Positions 24,097-32,711 of a stretch of 42,358 bases of DNA are shown piece after piece (position 1 is the stretch's first letter; every line of letters begins with the position of its first letter). A model generated the notes under the pieces. That model did not search any database and was not told the DNA's origin. It saw only the letters and a list, made by a program, of their open reading frames with translations. Location: NCBI GenBank assembly GCA_050944355.1, contig JBMNQX010000015.1:1-42358 (forward strand), in the 5' to 3' direction. This stretch comes from UBA4285 sp050944355 (GTDB taxonomy: Bacteria > Bacillota > Clostridia > Lachnospirales > Lachnospiraceae). The position numbers were made by a program, and so were the translations under genes.

Positions 24097-24246
24097 TTAC
24101 TTTGTCTCTCTGTGCAGCGTATGCTTCCTGCAGAATCTGCAGTACTTCATCATTTCCAGTCTCTCCGGATGTGTTCTCTTATCCTTCGTCGTGTCATAAT
24201 TGCGCTGCTTGCATTCCGTACATGCCAGTGTAACTTTTACCCGCAC
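24097..24246 (-). CDS. rpmG: Large ribosomal subunit protein bL33
   Basis: Predicted product is 49 residues: RVKVTLACTECKQRNY, then TTKDKRTHPERLEMMKYC and a second CRFCRKH. Both Cys-x-x-Cys pairs are present, so this is the zinc-binding (C+) form. I chose the GTG at 24246: GGAG lies 9 bp upstream and the product then has the normal 49 residues. The in-frame ATG at 24255 directly touches that GGAG. Confidence 0.93.
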   Translation of the reverse strand: MRVKVTLACTECKQRNYDTTKDKRTHPERLEMMKYCRFCRKHTLHRETK

Positions 24247-24336
24247 AACTTCCATCTCCTTTTCCTTAAGATTTGGTCTGAATTCCGGAAAAGGCAAATC
24301 CCGGAATCCTGCCCCTTTCATGCGTTTTGGGCGCAT

Positions 24337-24361
24337 AAAAAAAAGGCCGCTTCCATAGCCG
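24337..24361 (-). terminator. Weak terminator after comF, abutting the rpmG transcription start
   Basis: On the minus strand a short GGCU/GGCC-type stem (24360-24345) is followed by eight T (24344-24337). The stem is weak. Because the rpmG promoter would start transcription at about 24359, within this hairpin, the new transcript could escape termination while comF transcripts would end here. Confidence 0.35.
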
Positions 24362-24365
24362 TTCT

Positions 24366-24395
24366 ACTATATCACAATGGATTCTTTATCGTCAA
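24366..24395 (-). promoter_or_regulatory. Promoter of the rpmG-secE-nusG-rplKA operon
   Basis: On the minus strand -35 TTGACG (24395-24390) and -10 TATAGT (24371-24366) have an 18-bp spacer. It is located between comF and rpmG, about 120 bp upstream of the rpmG start. Confidence 0.75.
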
Positions 24396-24403
24396 GAAAT
24401 TCT

Positions 24404-25189
24404 TTAGAAACCTTCGCCGCTGCACAGACAAATGCCGTATACTTTCCGGACTCCGCCCTGTTTCAGCGCCGCACTGCACTCATCCAGCGTGCTCCCGCTC
24501 GTGTAAATGTCATCGAGCAGCAGCACCCGCTCCCACGGCAGCCTCCCCGCCGTCTCAAAGGCTCCTGAAAGATTGCTGAGGCGTTCGCCGGCGGTCAGTT
24601 CCTTCATCGGTTTCGTCGCTCTCGTGCGTATAAGCGCATCCGAAACCGCCGGGATCCCGGAATACTTCGAGAGAGCTTTGGCGAGCAGCTGCGCCTGATT
24701 GTAGCCGCGGCGGCGCTGCTTGGCCGCAAACATCGGAACCGGGATGATCACCTCCGGGGCATAAAAGCGGATGCGGCGGCCCGCGTATTTCCACATCAGA
24801 AATCCCAGCGCGTCGGCGTATTCGCGTTTGTTCTTATATTTTAAACAGTAGATGCTTTGTCTGGCCGCCTCGGTGTACTGAAACACCGAGATCGTCTGCT
24901 CGAACTCATGGTGTCTCTTCTGGCAGTCGAGGCACAAACTCTCGCGCTCGTCCGTCAGCTGTTTGCCGCAGACGGCACACCGGGCGCCCGTCACGGGAAT
25001 CAGTTTTTTCTCACAGGCCGGATGCACAGGCAGGCGCTGCGGCCGCGAAGGAATTTCGCCCGGTTCAGAGTCCTGAAAAGAAGGGACATTTGTCATCCCT
25101 GCGGGAAGAGGCTTCCCGCAGACCGGGCAGACGGGCGGAAACAGTATGTCAAGTGCCCTGTCTGCCGCAGAAATTTTTATTTTTTTCAA
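24404..25189 (-). CDS. comF: ComF-family phosphoribosyltransferase-like protein
   Basis: Predicted product is 261 residues. It has an N-terminal zinc-ribbon region with CPVCGKPLP and a second CAVCGKQLTDERESLCLDC, then a phosphoribosyltransferase domain with VIIPVPMFAAKQRRRGYNQA and the PRPP loop VLLLDDIYTSGST (about 221-233). ComF proteins act with ComFA in DNA uptake in Bacillus and are conserved in non-competent relatives. The start is a TTG at 25189 that overlaps the recD2 stop (TTGA), with GGAG 11 bp upstream, indicating coupling. No comFA is present. Confidence 0.9.
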   Translation of the reverse strand: MKKIKISAADRALDILFPPVCPVCGKPLPAGMTNVPSFQDSEPGEIPSRPQRLPVHPACEKKLIPVTGARCAVCGKQLTDERESLCLDCQKRHHEFEQTISVFQYTEAARQSIYCLKYKNKREYADALGFLMWKYAGRRIRFYAPEVIIPVPMFAAKQRRRGYNQAQLLAKALSKYSGIPAVSDALIRTRATKPMKELTAGERLSNLSGAFETAGRLPWERVLLLDDIYTSGSTLDECSAALKQGGVRKVYGICLCSGEGF

Positions 25190-27447
25190 ATGCCGGCGGC
25201 CTCCTGAATCCGCTGCGAGAGCGAAGAGTAGCGGCGGGAAGGCCGGCGGTTGCGTTCCATCTGTTCAAAGACGTCCGCGTGGCCGACCAGGACGACGCAC
25301 TGTCTGGCGCGCGTCACAGCGGTGTAAAGGAGATTGCGGTTCATCAGCATCGGCGGGCCGGGGAAAAGCGGCATCACAACCGCTTTATACTCGGACCCCT
25401 GTGCCTTGTGAATTGTCATGGCGTAGGCCAGGTCCAGTTCCTCGAGCTCTTCGAATGTGTACTTTGCCTCGCGGCCGTCGTCGTAGCGCACCGTCACTGT
25501 GTTAAACACGTCGGAAAACGAGCAGATCACACCGGTATCGCCGTTATAGACACCCGTGCCGTTCTCGTCATCAACGCCTGACTCGCTGCGGCGGGTCCAC
25601 TCTTTCGCGTAATTGTTTTTTGTCTGCATCACCTTGTCGCCGAGGCGGAATACTGTGCCTCCGACCTTGCGCTCCGGCTTGTCCGGGGCCGCCGGATTGA
25701 TCATTTCCTGCATGATCCGGTTCAGGTTCTCGACGCCGAGCGCCGTTTTGCGGGACGGCGTGAGGATCTGAATGTCAGAAGCCGTGCCGTTCACGTATTT
25801 CGGAAGCTTGTCCGTCACCAGCGTATAAATGGCGCCGATGATCCTCTCAGGCGTGTCCCGCTTCAGATACAGAAAGTCCCGGCTGTGGGTCGTCAGCGTC
25901 ACCGGTTCGCCGTTGTTGATGCGATGGGCATTCATGACGATGTCAGACTTCGCCGCCTGGCGGAAGACTTTTGTGAGCTTCACGACCGGAAAGACGCCCG
26001 AATCGATGATATCCCGCAGGACATTGCCGGGCCCGACACTCGGCAGCTGATCCACATCGCCCACCAGAATCAGCCGGGTGCCCGGGGCCAGTGCCGTCAG
26101 AAGCGATCTCATCAGAAAAATATCGACCATCGACGACTCGTCTACAATGAGCACATCCGCGTCGAGCGGGTTGTCCCTGTTCACGGAAAATGCAACCCGA
26201 AGCGGCGCCGCCGGGTCTTTATCCGAACCGGCCGGTGCGCCGGAGGCGCCGAGCAGCCGGTGAATCGTCTGCGCCGGGCGGCCGGTGGCTTCACTCAGGC
26301 GCTTGGCCGCTCGGCCTGTCGGCGCCGCGAGCGCCACATCCAGCTGCTGCCACTCAAAATAAGAAATAATTGTCCGGATAATCGTGGTTTTTCCGGTGCC
26401 GGGACCGCCGGTTATGACGACGACCGGATTGGTCAGCGCCGTATAGGCGGCGTCTTCCTGAGTCTGATCGGACTCCGCGCCCAGTTCTCTTGTGATTTTC
26501 TGAAGATTTCCGCGGATTTCCTCCTCATCGCCCGGTTCTTCATGAAACTCGTTGAGAGCCAGAAGGCAGCCGGCCGTCTCTGATTCCGCGCGAAAAAGCT
26601 GAGGCAGATAGACATTTGTCGGGGAGTCCTTGAGTTTGTGAATGACAATTCTGCCTTCAATAGAAAGTTCTACGAGTGTGTTGTCGAAATCGGGCAGATC
26701 CAGCTGCAGAAGTTCGCCGGTTCTCTGCCGCAAAACGTCCTCTGGGAGGTAGATGTGGCCTTCGCCCGAGGCGGTCTGAAGTGTGTAAAGGATGCCGGCC
26801 CGCACGCGGAATTCGGATGTTAGCTCCACACCGGTTTTCCGCGCAATTTCATCTGCTGTGCCAAAGCCGATGCCTGTCACGTCCTCTGCCAGACGGTACG
26901 GATTTCTCTGAATGACGTCGAGCGTATCTTCGCCGTACTGCCGGTAGACGTCCGTCGCAAGTTTCATGCCGATTCCGTACTGAGCCAGAGCCATCATGAC
27001 ATTGCGCATCTGCCGCTTTTCAACGACCTGCGCGCTGATTTTCATGGCGCCTTCGATGGAAATCCCCTTGATCTCCGCCAGGCGTTCCGGCTCTTCCTCG
27101 AGAATATGCAGCGTCTCGGCTCCGAACTTCCTGACGATTCTGTCCGCCATCTTTTCGCCGATGCCTTTGATGGCGCCGGAAGCCAGGTAGCGCTTCACCG
27201 CATTCTCGTCTTCCGGAATTTTGACCTGATACGCGCTGATTTTAAATTGACGGCCATAAACCGGGTGCTCGGTCCACTGTCCCGCCGCCTCGATGTATTC
27301 GCCCTCATCCAGGTCAAATGTCGCGCCGACGCAGGTCACTTCTCCTTTTTTGCCGCGCAGCGACAGCACCGTATAGCCGTTTTCGGAATTGTGGAAAATG
27401 ATCTTTTCCACAACCCCCTCAATTGTCTCCTGTTCTTCCCGCAACAT
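25186..27447 (-). CDS. recD2: RecD2-type ATP-dependent 5'-3' DNA helicase
   Basis: Predicted product is 753 residues. The N-terminal OB-like and helix-hairpin-helix region (ASGAIKGIGEKMADRIV at about 90-107, then later IGFGTADE) is characteristic of RecD2 as opposed to RecD of RecBCD. Superfamily 1B motifs follow: Walker A GGPGTGKTT (about 346-354), Walker B VLIVDESSMVD, GDVDQLPSVGPG, and the C-terminal YAMTIHKAQGSEYKAVV and YTAVTRARQ. It has a role in DNA repair and replication fork processing in Firmicutes. It follows mreB by 17 bp and overlaps comF by 4 bp. Confidence 0.96.
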   Translation of the reverse strand: MLREEQETIEGVVEKIIFHNSENGYTVLSLRGKKGEVTCVGATFDLDEGEYIEAAGQWTEHPVYGRQFKISAYQVKIPEDENAVKRYLASGAIKGIGEKMADRIVRKFGAETLHILEEEPERLAEIKGISIEGAMKISAQVVEKRQMRNVMMALAQYGIGMKLATDVYRQYGEDTLDVIQRNPYRLAEDVTGIGFGTADEIARKTGVELTSEFRVRAGILYTLQTASGEGHIYLPEDVLRQRTGELLQLDLPDFDNTLVELSIEGRIVIHKLKDSPTNVYLPQLFRAESETAGCLLALNEFHEEPGDEEEIRGNLQKITRELGAESDQTQEDAAYTALTNPVVVITGGPGTGKTTIIRTIISYFEWQQLDVALAAPTGRAAKRLSEATGRPAQTIHRLLGASGAPAGSDKDPAAPLRVAFSVNRDNPLDADVLIVDESSMVDIFLMRSLLTALAPGTRLILVGDVDQLPSVGPGNVLRDIIDSGVFPVVKLTKVFRQAAKSDIVMNAHRINNGEPVTLTTHSRDFLYLKRDTPERIIGAIYTLVTDKLPKYVNGTASDIQILTPSRKTALGVENLNRIMQEMINPAAPDKPERKVGGTVFRLGDKVMQTKNNYAKEWTRRSESGVDDENGTGVYNGDTGVICSFSDVFNTVTVRYDDGREAKYTFEELEELDLAYAMTIHKAQGSEYKAVVMPLFPGPPMLMNRNLLYTAVTRARQCVVLVGHADVFEQMERNRRPSRRYSSLSQRIQEAAGI

Positions 27448-27464
27448 TTCCTCTTACATAAACC

Positions 27465-28460
27465 TTATGCGTTTCTGTCAGCCCCCGCCAGGAACTCGAG
27501 GAATTTTCCGGTTCCGATGGCGACGCACTTCATCGGGTCCTGAGCGACCATCGTGTGAATGCCGGTTCCCGATTCGATCAACTGATCCAGTCCCTGCAGG
27601 AGACTTCCGCCTCCCGTCATGACAATGCCGCGGTCCGCGATATCGCTGGCCAGTTCCGGCGGCGTCTTCTCGAGGACGCTGTGCACAGCCTCGACGATCT
27701 GACTCGTATCGTCTCTGAGTGCCTCTTCCGTCTCTTCCGATGACACGACGACCGTCTTCGGCAGACCCGTTACCAGGTTGCGTCCCTTCACTTCCATTTT
27801 TTTGACTTCCGGGAGCGGATAGGCACAGCCCACTTTGATCTTGATTTCCTCGGCCGTCTGATCGCCGATGAGCAGATTGTGCTGCTTGCGCATATAACGG
27901 ACGATTGCTTCGTCGAAGTCATCGCCCGCGATCTTTATGGACGTGGAGACAACCGTGCCGCCGAGCGAAATCACGGCGATATCCGCCGTGCCGCCGCCGA
28001 TATCAACAATCATGTTGCCGCAGGGCCGGTTGATGTCAATTCCGGCGCCGATGGCCGCCGCCAGCGGTTCCTCGATGATGGCCACTTCGCGGGCCCCCGC
28101 CGCCATCGCGGCTTCCTCGACAGCCATCCTCTCTACTTCTGTTGCTCCGGACGGCACGCAGACAGAAATTCTGGGTTTCTTCAGCAGTCTTCTGCCCACA
28201 GCCTTCTGGATAAAATATTTCAGCATCTTCTCGGTCACACGGTAGTCAGAAATGACGCCCTCTTTCAGCGGCCGGACCGCGACGATATTTTCCGGCGTCC
28301 GGCCGATCATCAGACGCGCCTCTTCTCCGATCGCGCGTATTTTATTTGTATCTCTGTCAAAAGCGACAACAGAAGGCTCTTTCAGCACGACCCCTTTGCC
28401 CCTTACGAACACCAGAATACTTGCTGTTCCAAGGTCAATGCCTATATCTGTAGTTAACAT
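27465..28460 (-). CDS. mreB: Rod-shape-determining actin-like protein MreB/Mbl
   Basis: Predicted product is 331 residues. Actin-fold nucleotide motifs are present: phosphate 1 IGIDLGTAS, connect 1 around SVCVPSGATEVERMAVEEAA, phosphate 2 MIVDIGGGTADIAVISLGG and adenosine IVMTGGGSLLQGL. It polymerises under the membrane and guides cell-wall synthesis. GAGGAG precedes the ATG by 5-6 bp and a TATAAT -10-like box lies at 28505-28500 on the minus strand. It has no mreC or mreD partner here and heads the mreB-recD2-comF cluster; MreB versus Mbl cannot be decided. Confidence 0.95.
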   Translation of the reverse strand: MLTTDIGIDLGTASILVFVRGKGVVLKEPSVVAFDRDTNKIRAIGEEARLMIGRTPENIVAVRPLKEGVISDYRVTEKMLKYFIQKAVGRRLLKKPRISVCVPSGATEVERMAVEEAAMAAGAREVAIIEEPLAAAIGAGIDINRPCGNMIVDIGGGTADIAVISLGGTVVSTSIKIAGDDFDEAIVRYMRKQHNLLIGDQTAEEIKIKVGCAYPLPEVKKMEVKGRNLVTGLPKTVVVSSEETEEALRDDTSQIVEAVHSVLEKTPPELASDIADRGIVMTGGGSLLQGLDQLIESGTGIHTMVAQDPMKCVAIGTGKFLEFLAGADRNA

Positions 28461-28603
28461 TTCTGTCTCCTCGTAAATTTCAAATCAATACACAAATTTA
28501 TTATAAACAGGTCCTCAGGGAAATTCCACATGAAAAGACAGCTTTAACATCCGGCTTGTTTGTAAATGGTTTCCGGAACCATCCGATAATCATTAAGACT
28601 GCC

Positions 28604-28644
28604 AAAAAAGGCCCCGCCGTCAGGAAAAGACCGACAGCAGGGCC
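28604..28644 (-). terminator. Terminator of the surface-protein gene
   Basis: On the minus strand GGCCCTGCTGTC (28644-28633) pairs over 12 positions, including two G-U pairs, with GACGGCGGGGCC (28621-28610), followed by six T. It lies about 14 bp after the surface-protein stop codon. Confidence 0.9.
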
Positions 28645-28657
28645 GATGGAAAATCAT

Positions 28658-31126
28658 TTATGAATTTTTCTTTTTCAGGATTCCACGCAGCAGCGACAGT
28701 GCCAGAATTCCGGAAATCGCCATCAGCGCCAGCCAGACCGCAGCATGTGTTTCGTCACCTGTCTGCGGCGACGTGACCGATCCGCTCTCAGTCAGACTCT
28801 CATCTGACGTCGTCTCTCCCGCTGAGTCATCAGACGTCGTATCTTCTGACATACCGCCTGATGCTTTTTCATCCGATACCTCGGCGGTGACCGATTCGGT
28901 TTCTGTTCCCGTTTCCGAATCCGTTTCTATATAAATTGGCGGCGTCGGAGCCACAGGCGCTTCCCCGAGCACCAGCAGCGCTTTAAGGATCGGAGGATCG
29001 GGTTCCGTCGGGGCTGTCGGCTCCTCTGGAAGTTCCGGGACTTCTGCCAGTTCCTGCAGAACCGGTTCTTCCGGCGCCACAGGCGCCTCGGGGAGTTCCA
29101 GCTCCGTCGGGGCTGTCGGAGCTGTCGGCGCCGTCGGCTCCTCCGGGAGGTCCGGCACCGTTTCATATTCCGGCGGTGTTACGGGATCCGGCGCTGTCGG
29201 CGCGACAGGCTCCGTCACGTCTTCATACACGGGTTCGGTCGGCATCACCGGATCCGCCGGTCTCACCGACTGAACTCCGGTCACCGTTCCCACCCTGGAA
29301 TTTGTATAGCTCTGCGCTGTCTCGAATCCGATGACTTCGCCCGACTGCGGCGTCAGGAGATTGAAGTATCCCCAGGCCGTGAGGTTGGCCATCTGCTGCA
29401 GAAGGCCGAGATACCCGTATTTATCCGCGAGTTCTTCCTCGCTCAGATTCTGCAGGTCTTCCGTAAAGTTGCCGTCCTCGTTGAGAAGGTTCTCCGATGT
29501 CCCCGCGGCAAGAAAATACGCCTGTTCTTCTTTCGCCATCGCCGCCTCGACTCCGGCATTAAAGCTGTTCAGTGCATCCGTGCCCTTGTCCGAATTCAGA
29601 TATGTCTGATAGGTGCTCAGATAATCCTGCAGACACTCGATAAACAGCGATTCACTCTTTGTCTTTGTGAGAGCCAGCGTCTCTTCCCACTTGCTCAGCA
29701 TGTCCGCTGTGACGACGCCCGGAGCGCCTGTCTTTTCGGACGTACCGTCAAAGTACGTCCCTCCCCACTCTGTCAGCAGATCTTCCGCCGCCTGAATCAG
29801 GTTTTCCTCCGTGAGATTCTCAAATTCGTCCGGCAGATTGCTCTGCGTCTCACCGGTCGAGCTGGTGAACGAGTACGTGAACGCACCGATATCCATATAG
29901 TAGGTATAGCCTGTATTGGACTGTACCATCGACTCAACCGTACTGCTTCTGATGACGTAGTAACCGCCCAGATATGCATTGATTGACTGAAGCCATGAAT
30001 ACATAGAACTGTCCGCCGCCGCCAGCTGGTCAAGCAGATCGTTCATCGTCTCATTTGGCATCGGATTCTGAGCCTTGTCACTGTTTATCTGACTGACCAT
30101 ATCATCGCCGCTTATTGACAGGCCGTAATTAAAAAATGTCTGCGTCGCGTCATAACGGATAAAGATTTGATACATATTGGTCAGGTTGTACCAGGTACTC
30201 GGCACTGAATAATGTCCCGCTGCCTCGTTTTCAGCGATCAGCGCCACTTTCTCGTAATAGGCCTCCAGATCGGCTTCGTACTGTGCTTTCTTACTGGCAT
30301 TTTCCGCGACAGCCTCTTCGTAGGCCGCTTTCTCCTCTAGATATGCAGCGTACTCTTTCTCGTACTCCGCCATAGCCGCGTTGTATTCCGCGAGTTCGGC
30401 CTCATACTCCTCCTGAAGCGCCTGATTCCGGGCCAGAATCGCGTTGCGCTCTTCTATCAGCTGCTCGTAGGCGGCAATGGCTTCCTCGTACTCCTGCAGC
30501 TGCTGCTCATAGATCGCCAGCTGCTGCAGATATTCCTGCCAGGCGGCCTCGTTCTCGCTTTCGATGTTCCTGACGGTTTCCGTATAATTTGCCACCGCTT
30601 CCTCATAGGCGGCCAGCTGTTCTTCATACTGCTGCAGGAGTTCTGCGTTCTGGGTCATGATCTCCTGATTGCGCTCTTCGGCAGCCTGGACATCCGCCAG
30701 CGCTTCCGTATACTCTTCCAGCTTCTGCAGGTACTCGTCCATGGCCGTCTCATATTCCGCGAGGGCTTCCTCATACGCCTGCTGTGCGGCCTCATTCTCA
30801 GCTTCTATCTGCGCATTCTGCTCCACAGCAGCCCGATACGCCTCGAGCTCTGAGAGAAAATTCTGGTAAGCCACCTGGTACGCAGCCAGAGCCTCTTCAT
30901 AGGCCGCTCTGTCTGTATACACCGTTCCGGACACATCGCCGCTCTCCTGAACCGAAGCATCTTCCGCGCCAAAAGCCGTCACAGAAGGCGCCATCAGGCA
31001 AAGAATCATCGCCGCTGCCAGGATCCTCCTGACAAATGGTCTTCTTTTTCTTCCTTTCTGTCTTTTCTCATCATGCCGGCTGCCGCTGCTGTGCAAATCT
31101 GTTTTAATATTAAAGAATTTGTTCAC
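28658..31126 (-). CDS. Cell-wall-anchored antigen I/II-like surface adhesin (coiled-coil and proline-rich)
   Basis: Predicted product is 822 residues. It has a long basic signal peptide (hydrophobic core about 34-52, ending FGAEDA), an Ala/Glu/Tyr-rich coiled coil (about 68-305) built from repeats such as NEAAQQAYEEALAEYETA, a globular region (about 310-625), a region of proline tripeptides (PTAPTAPTELELPEAPVAPE, about 640-735), a Ser/Thr/Asp linker, the sortase motif SPQTGD (786-791), a hydrophobic helix and the tail LLRGILKKKNS. The A-region/V-region/P-region order parallels streptococcal antigen I/II. The start is a GTG with GAGG 5 bp upstream. An adhesive role is inference. It stands alone with its own terminator; no sortase gene adjoins it. 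Confidence 0.85.
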   Translation of the reverse strand: MNKFFNIKTDLHSSGSRHDEKRQKGRKRRPFVRRILAAAMILCLMAPSVTAFGAEDASVQESGDVSGTVYTDRAAYEEALAAYQVAYQNFLSELEAYRAAVEQNAQIEAENEAAQQAYEEALAEYETAMDEYLQKLEEYTEALADVQAAEERNQEIMTQNAELLQQYEEQLAAYEEAVANYTETVRNIESENEAAWQEYLQQLAIYEQQLQEYEEAIAAYEQLIEERNAILARNQALQEEYEAELAEYNAAMAEYEKEYAAYLEEKAAYEEAVAENASKKAQYEADLEAYYEKVALIAENEAAGHYSVPSTWYNLTNMYQIFIRYDATQTFFNYGLSISGDDMVSQINSDKAQNPMPNETMNDLLDQLAAADSSMYSWLQSINAYLGGYYVIRSSTVESMVQSNTGYTYYMDIGAFTYSFTSSTGETQSNLPDEFENLTEENLIQAAEDLLTEWGGTYFDGTSEKTGAPGVVTADMLSKWEETLALTKTKSESLFIECLQDYLSTYQTYLNSDKGTDALNSFNAGVEAAMAKEEQAYFLAAGTSENLLNEDGNFTEDLQNLSEEELADKYGYLGLLQQMANLTAWGYFNLLTPQSGEVIGFETAQSYTNSRVGTVTGVQSVRPADPVMPTEPVYEDVTEPVAPTAPDPVTPPEYETVPDLPEEPTAPTAPTAPTELELPEAPVAPEEPVLQELAEVPELPEEPTAPTEPDPPILKALLVLGEAPVAPTPPIYIETDSETGTETESVTAEVSDEKASGGMSEDTTSDDSAGETTSDESLTESGSVTSPQTGDETHAAVWLALMAISGILALSLLRGILKKKNS

Positions 31127-31231
31127 TTATGCCTCTTTATATTAAGTCAAGTACGCATTTTAATTAGGAAGTTAAATATACCCGGATTTTTTCGTTTTGT
31201 CAAGATTTGCCGCTGATTGTCAGATATTAAT

Positions 31232-31259
31232 AAAAAACCGGGAAGATCACTCTTCCCGG
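31232..31259 (-). terminator. Terminator of the glucuronide operon, overlapping the cupin stop codon
   Basis: On the minus strand CCGGGAAGA (31259-31251) pairs with TCTTCCCGG (31246-31238), followed by six T. The loop contains the TGA stop of the cupin gene at 31247-31249, so the terminator stem partly encodes the protein's last residues. Confidence 0.9.
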
Positions 31260-31684
31260 CATGCTTTTTCATATTCGTCTTTTGGGAGCGGTTCGCCGAC
31301 ATTTGTGTAACCGTCGTTTCCGACGACCGCCGCAATATGTGCAAACCAGTGATCAGGCGCCGCTCCGTGCCAGTGCATCACGCCCGGCTGCACAACAACG
31401 ACATCGCCTTTCTTCAGATGTTTTGCTTTTTTCCCTTTCTCCTGATAGAACCCCTCGCCGTCCGTCACCATGAGAATCTGCCAGCCGTAGTGCGTGTGCC
31501 AGTTGTTGTGAGCGCCCGGCTCCATCGTGACGACGCCGATGGATGAGCCCGACGGATGACCAGGTCCAAGCAGCATGTTGATAAAAGCTTTCTGATAAAA
31601 TCCGTCCACCGGAACCCCCGGTGCAAATGTCATTTTTTGCAGCTGCTTCTGCTCTTCTTCGCTCAAATCTTCATTTTTCATCAT
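31247..31684 (-). CDS. Small cupin-domain protein
   Basis: Predicted product is 145 residues. It has a single cupin barrel with motif 1 EPGAHNNWHTHYGWQILMV (H-x-H with Gln where Glu is usual, as in many small cupins) and motif 2 PGVMHWHGA, together giving a probable three-histidine metal site. I chose the ATG at 31684: GAGGA lies 6 bp upstream, whereas the GTG at 31702 overlaps the preceding stop without a ribosome-binding site. It is last in the glucuronide operon, 14 bp after the SDR gene. Isomerisation of a keto-sugar or a carbonyl intermediate is possible; no function can be assigned. Confidence 0.82.
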   Translation of the reverse strand: MMKNEDLSEEEQKQLQKMTFAPGVPVDGFYQKAFINMLLGPGHPSGSSIGVVTMEPGAHNNWHTHYGWQILMVTDGEGFYQEKGKKAKHLKKGDVVVVQPGVMHWHGAAPDHWFAHIAAVVGNDGYTNVGEPLPKDEYEKACREE

Positions 31685-31698
31685 TTCATATCCTCGAA

Positions 31699-32691
31699 TC
31701 ACCAGTCGTCGCCGCGTGCCTGACTGCGGACAGTTTTCAGAATAGTTTCCGGCATTTTTTCCTTCAGCTTTTCCTGCGTCCAGATGCCATCTTCTGCTGT
31801 CTGCCTGTCGATGATGACCGGTTCCGAATAAAACTCAATTTTACCTGAAGCAGACAGGCCAAAAACCTGGCCGGTAATATCGCGGCAGTCGTCTGTGCAC
31901 AGGTAAGCGAGAAACGGGGCGAGATACACCGGATCGCGATGCTCATCCTGAACAGCTTTCAGTTTTTCCGGATCTGGTTTGCTGTCGGGCACAGCCGCCG
32001 CGAGCGTCCGGACGGTTTTTTCAAATTCCACGATGTGTCCCGGTGAAGCTGCTCTCGGGCAGTATGCATTGACGGTTATGCCGTAAGACTTCAGCTCTTT
32101 GGCCGTCGCTTTCGTGAGACCGACCAGTCCTGCGTTGCCCGCGCTGTACGCGCAGAGATTGGAAATGCCGACCCAGGCATTTGACGCGCTGTTGAGAATC
32201 GTGCCTGATTTCTGAGCAATCATGAAAGGTGCCGCGTAATGCATAGTGAGAAATGCACCTTTCATCTTCGCCTGCGTCATCCAGTCCCACTGCTCTTCTG
32301 TTGTACTGACAATCGTTCCTTCACCGAGACCGGCCGCATTGTTCACGAGGATATCGATCGACCCGAATGTGTCAACAGCCTTCTGAATCAGCCCTTTCGC
32401 ATCCTCCGGCCGGCTCACGTCTCCATAAAAGAAGTCCGCCTCTCCGCCTTCTTTTCGGATCGCCTCCGCTGTCATTTCCGCGTCACTGCTCAGGGCAAGA
32501 AACGAAGCCCTGTCTTCTTCCGGAAGAGCCTGTGCTTTCTTTTGTACCTCGTCTTTATCAATAGGTTTCCGGTTGTTCGTGATAACCCGCGCGCCCTGCC
32601 GGGCAAGGTAGATCGCTATCCCTCTCCCGATTCCCTGACCGGATCCCGTAACAACCGCTGTTTTCCCTGAAAGTGTATTCGTTCTCTCCAT
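31699..32691 (-). CDS. Short-chain dehydrogenase/reductase-like protein lacking the catalytic lysine
   Basis: Predicted product is 330 residues, longer than the usual 250, with an insertion between the first beta-alpha unit and the NNAAG motif and a C-terminal extension. The nucleotide-binding motif TGSGQGIG and NNAAG are intact, and a serine is present in LNSASNAW. The active-site Y-x-x-x-K reads Y182-S-A-G-N186, so the catalytic lysine is asparagine (codon AAC). The protein could still bind NAD(P) and act with altered chemistry, or be a non-catalytic paralogue. AAAGGA precedes the ATG at 32691. It lies 20 bp after the beta-glucuronidase gene and 14 bp before the cupin gene. Confidence 0.85.
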   Translation of the reverse strand: MERTNTLSGKTAVVTGSGQGIGRGIAIYLARQGARVITNNRKPIDKDEVQKKAQALPEEDRASFLALSSDAEMTAEAIRKEGGEADFFYGDVSRPEDAKGLIQKAVDTFGSIDILVNNAAGLGEGTIVSTTEEQWDWMTQAKMKGAFLTMHYAAPFMIAQKSGTILNSASNAWVGISNLCAYSAGNAGLVGLTKATAKELKSYGITVNAYCPRAASPGHIVEFEKTVRTLAAAVPDSKPDPEKLKAVQDEHRDPVYLAPFLAYLCTDDCRDITGQVFGLSASGKIEFYSEPVIIDRQTAEDGIWTQEKLKEKMPETILKTVRSQARGDDW

Positions 32692-32711
32692 ACATTCCTT
32701 TCTGCAGACTG

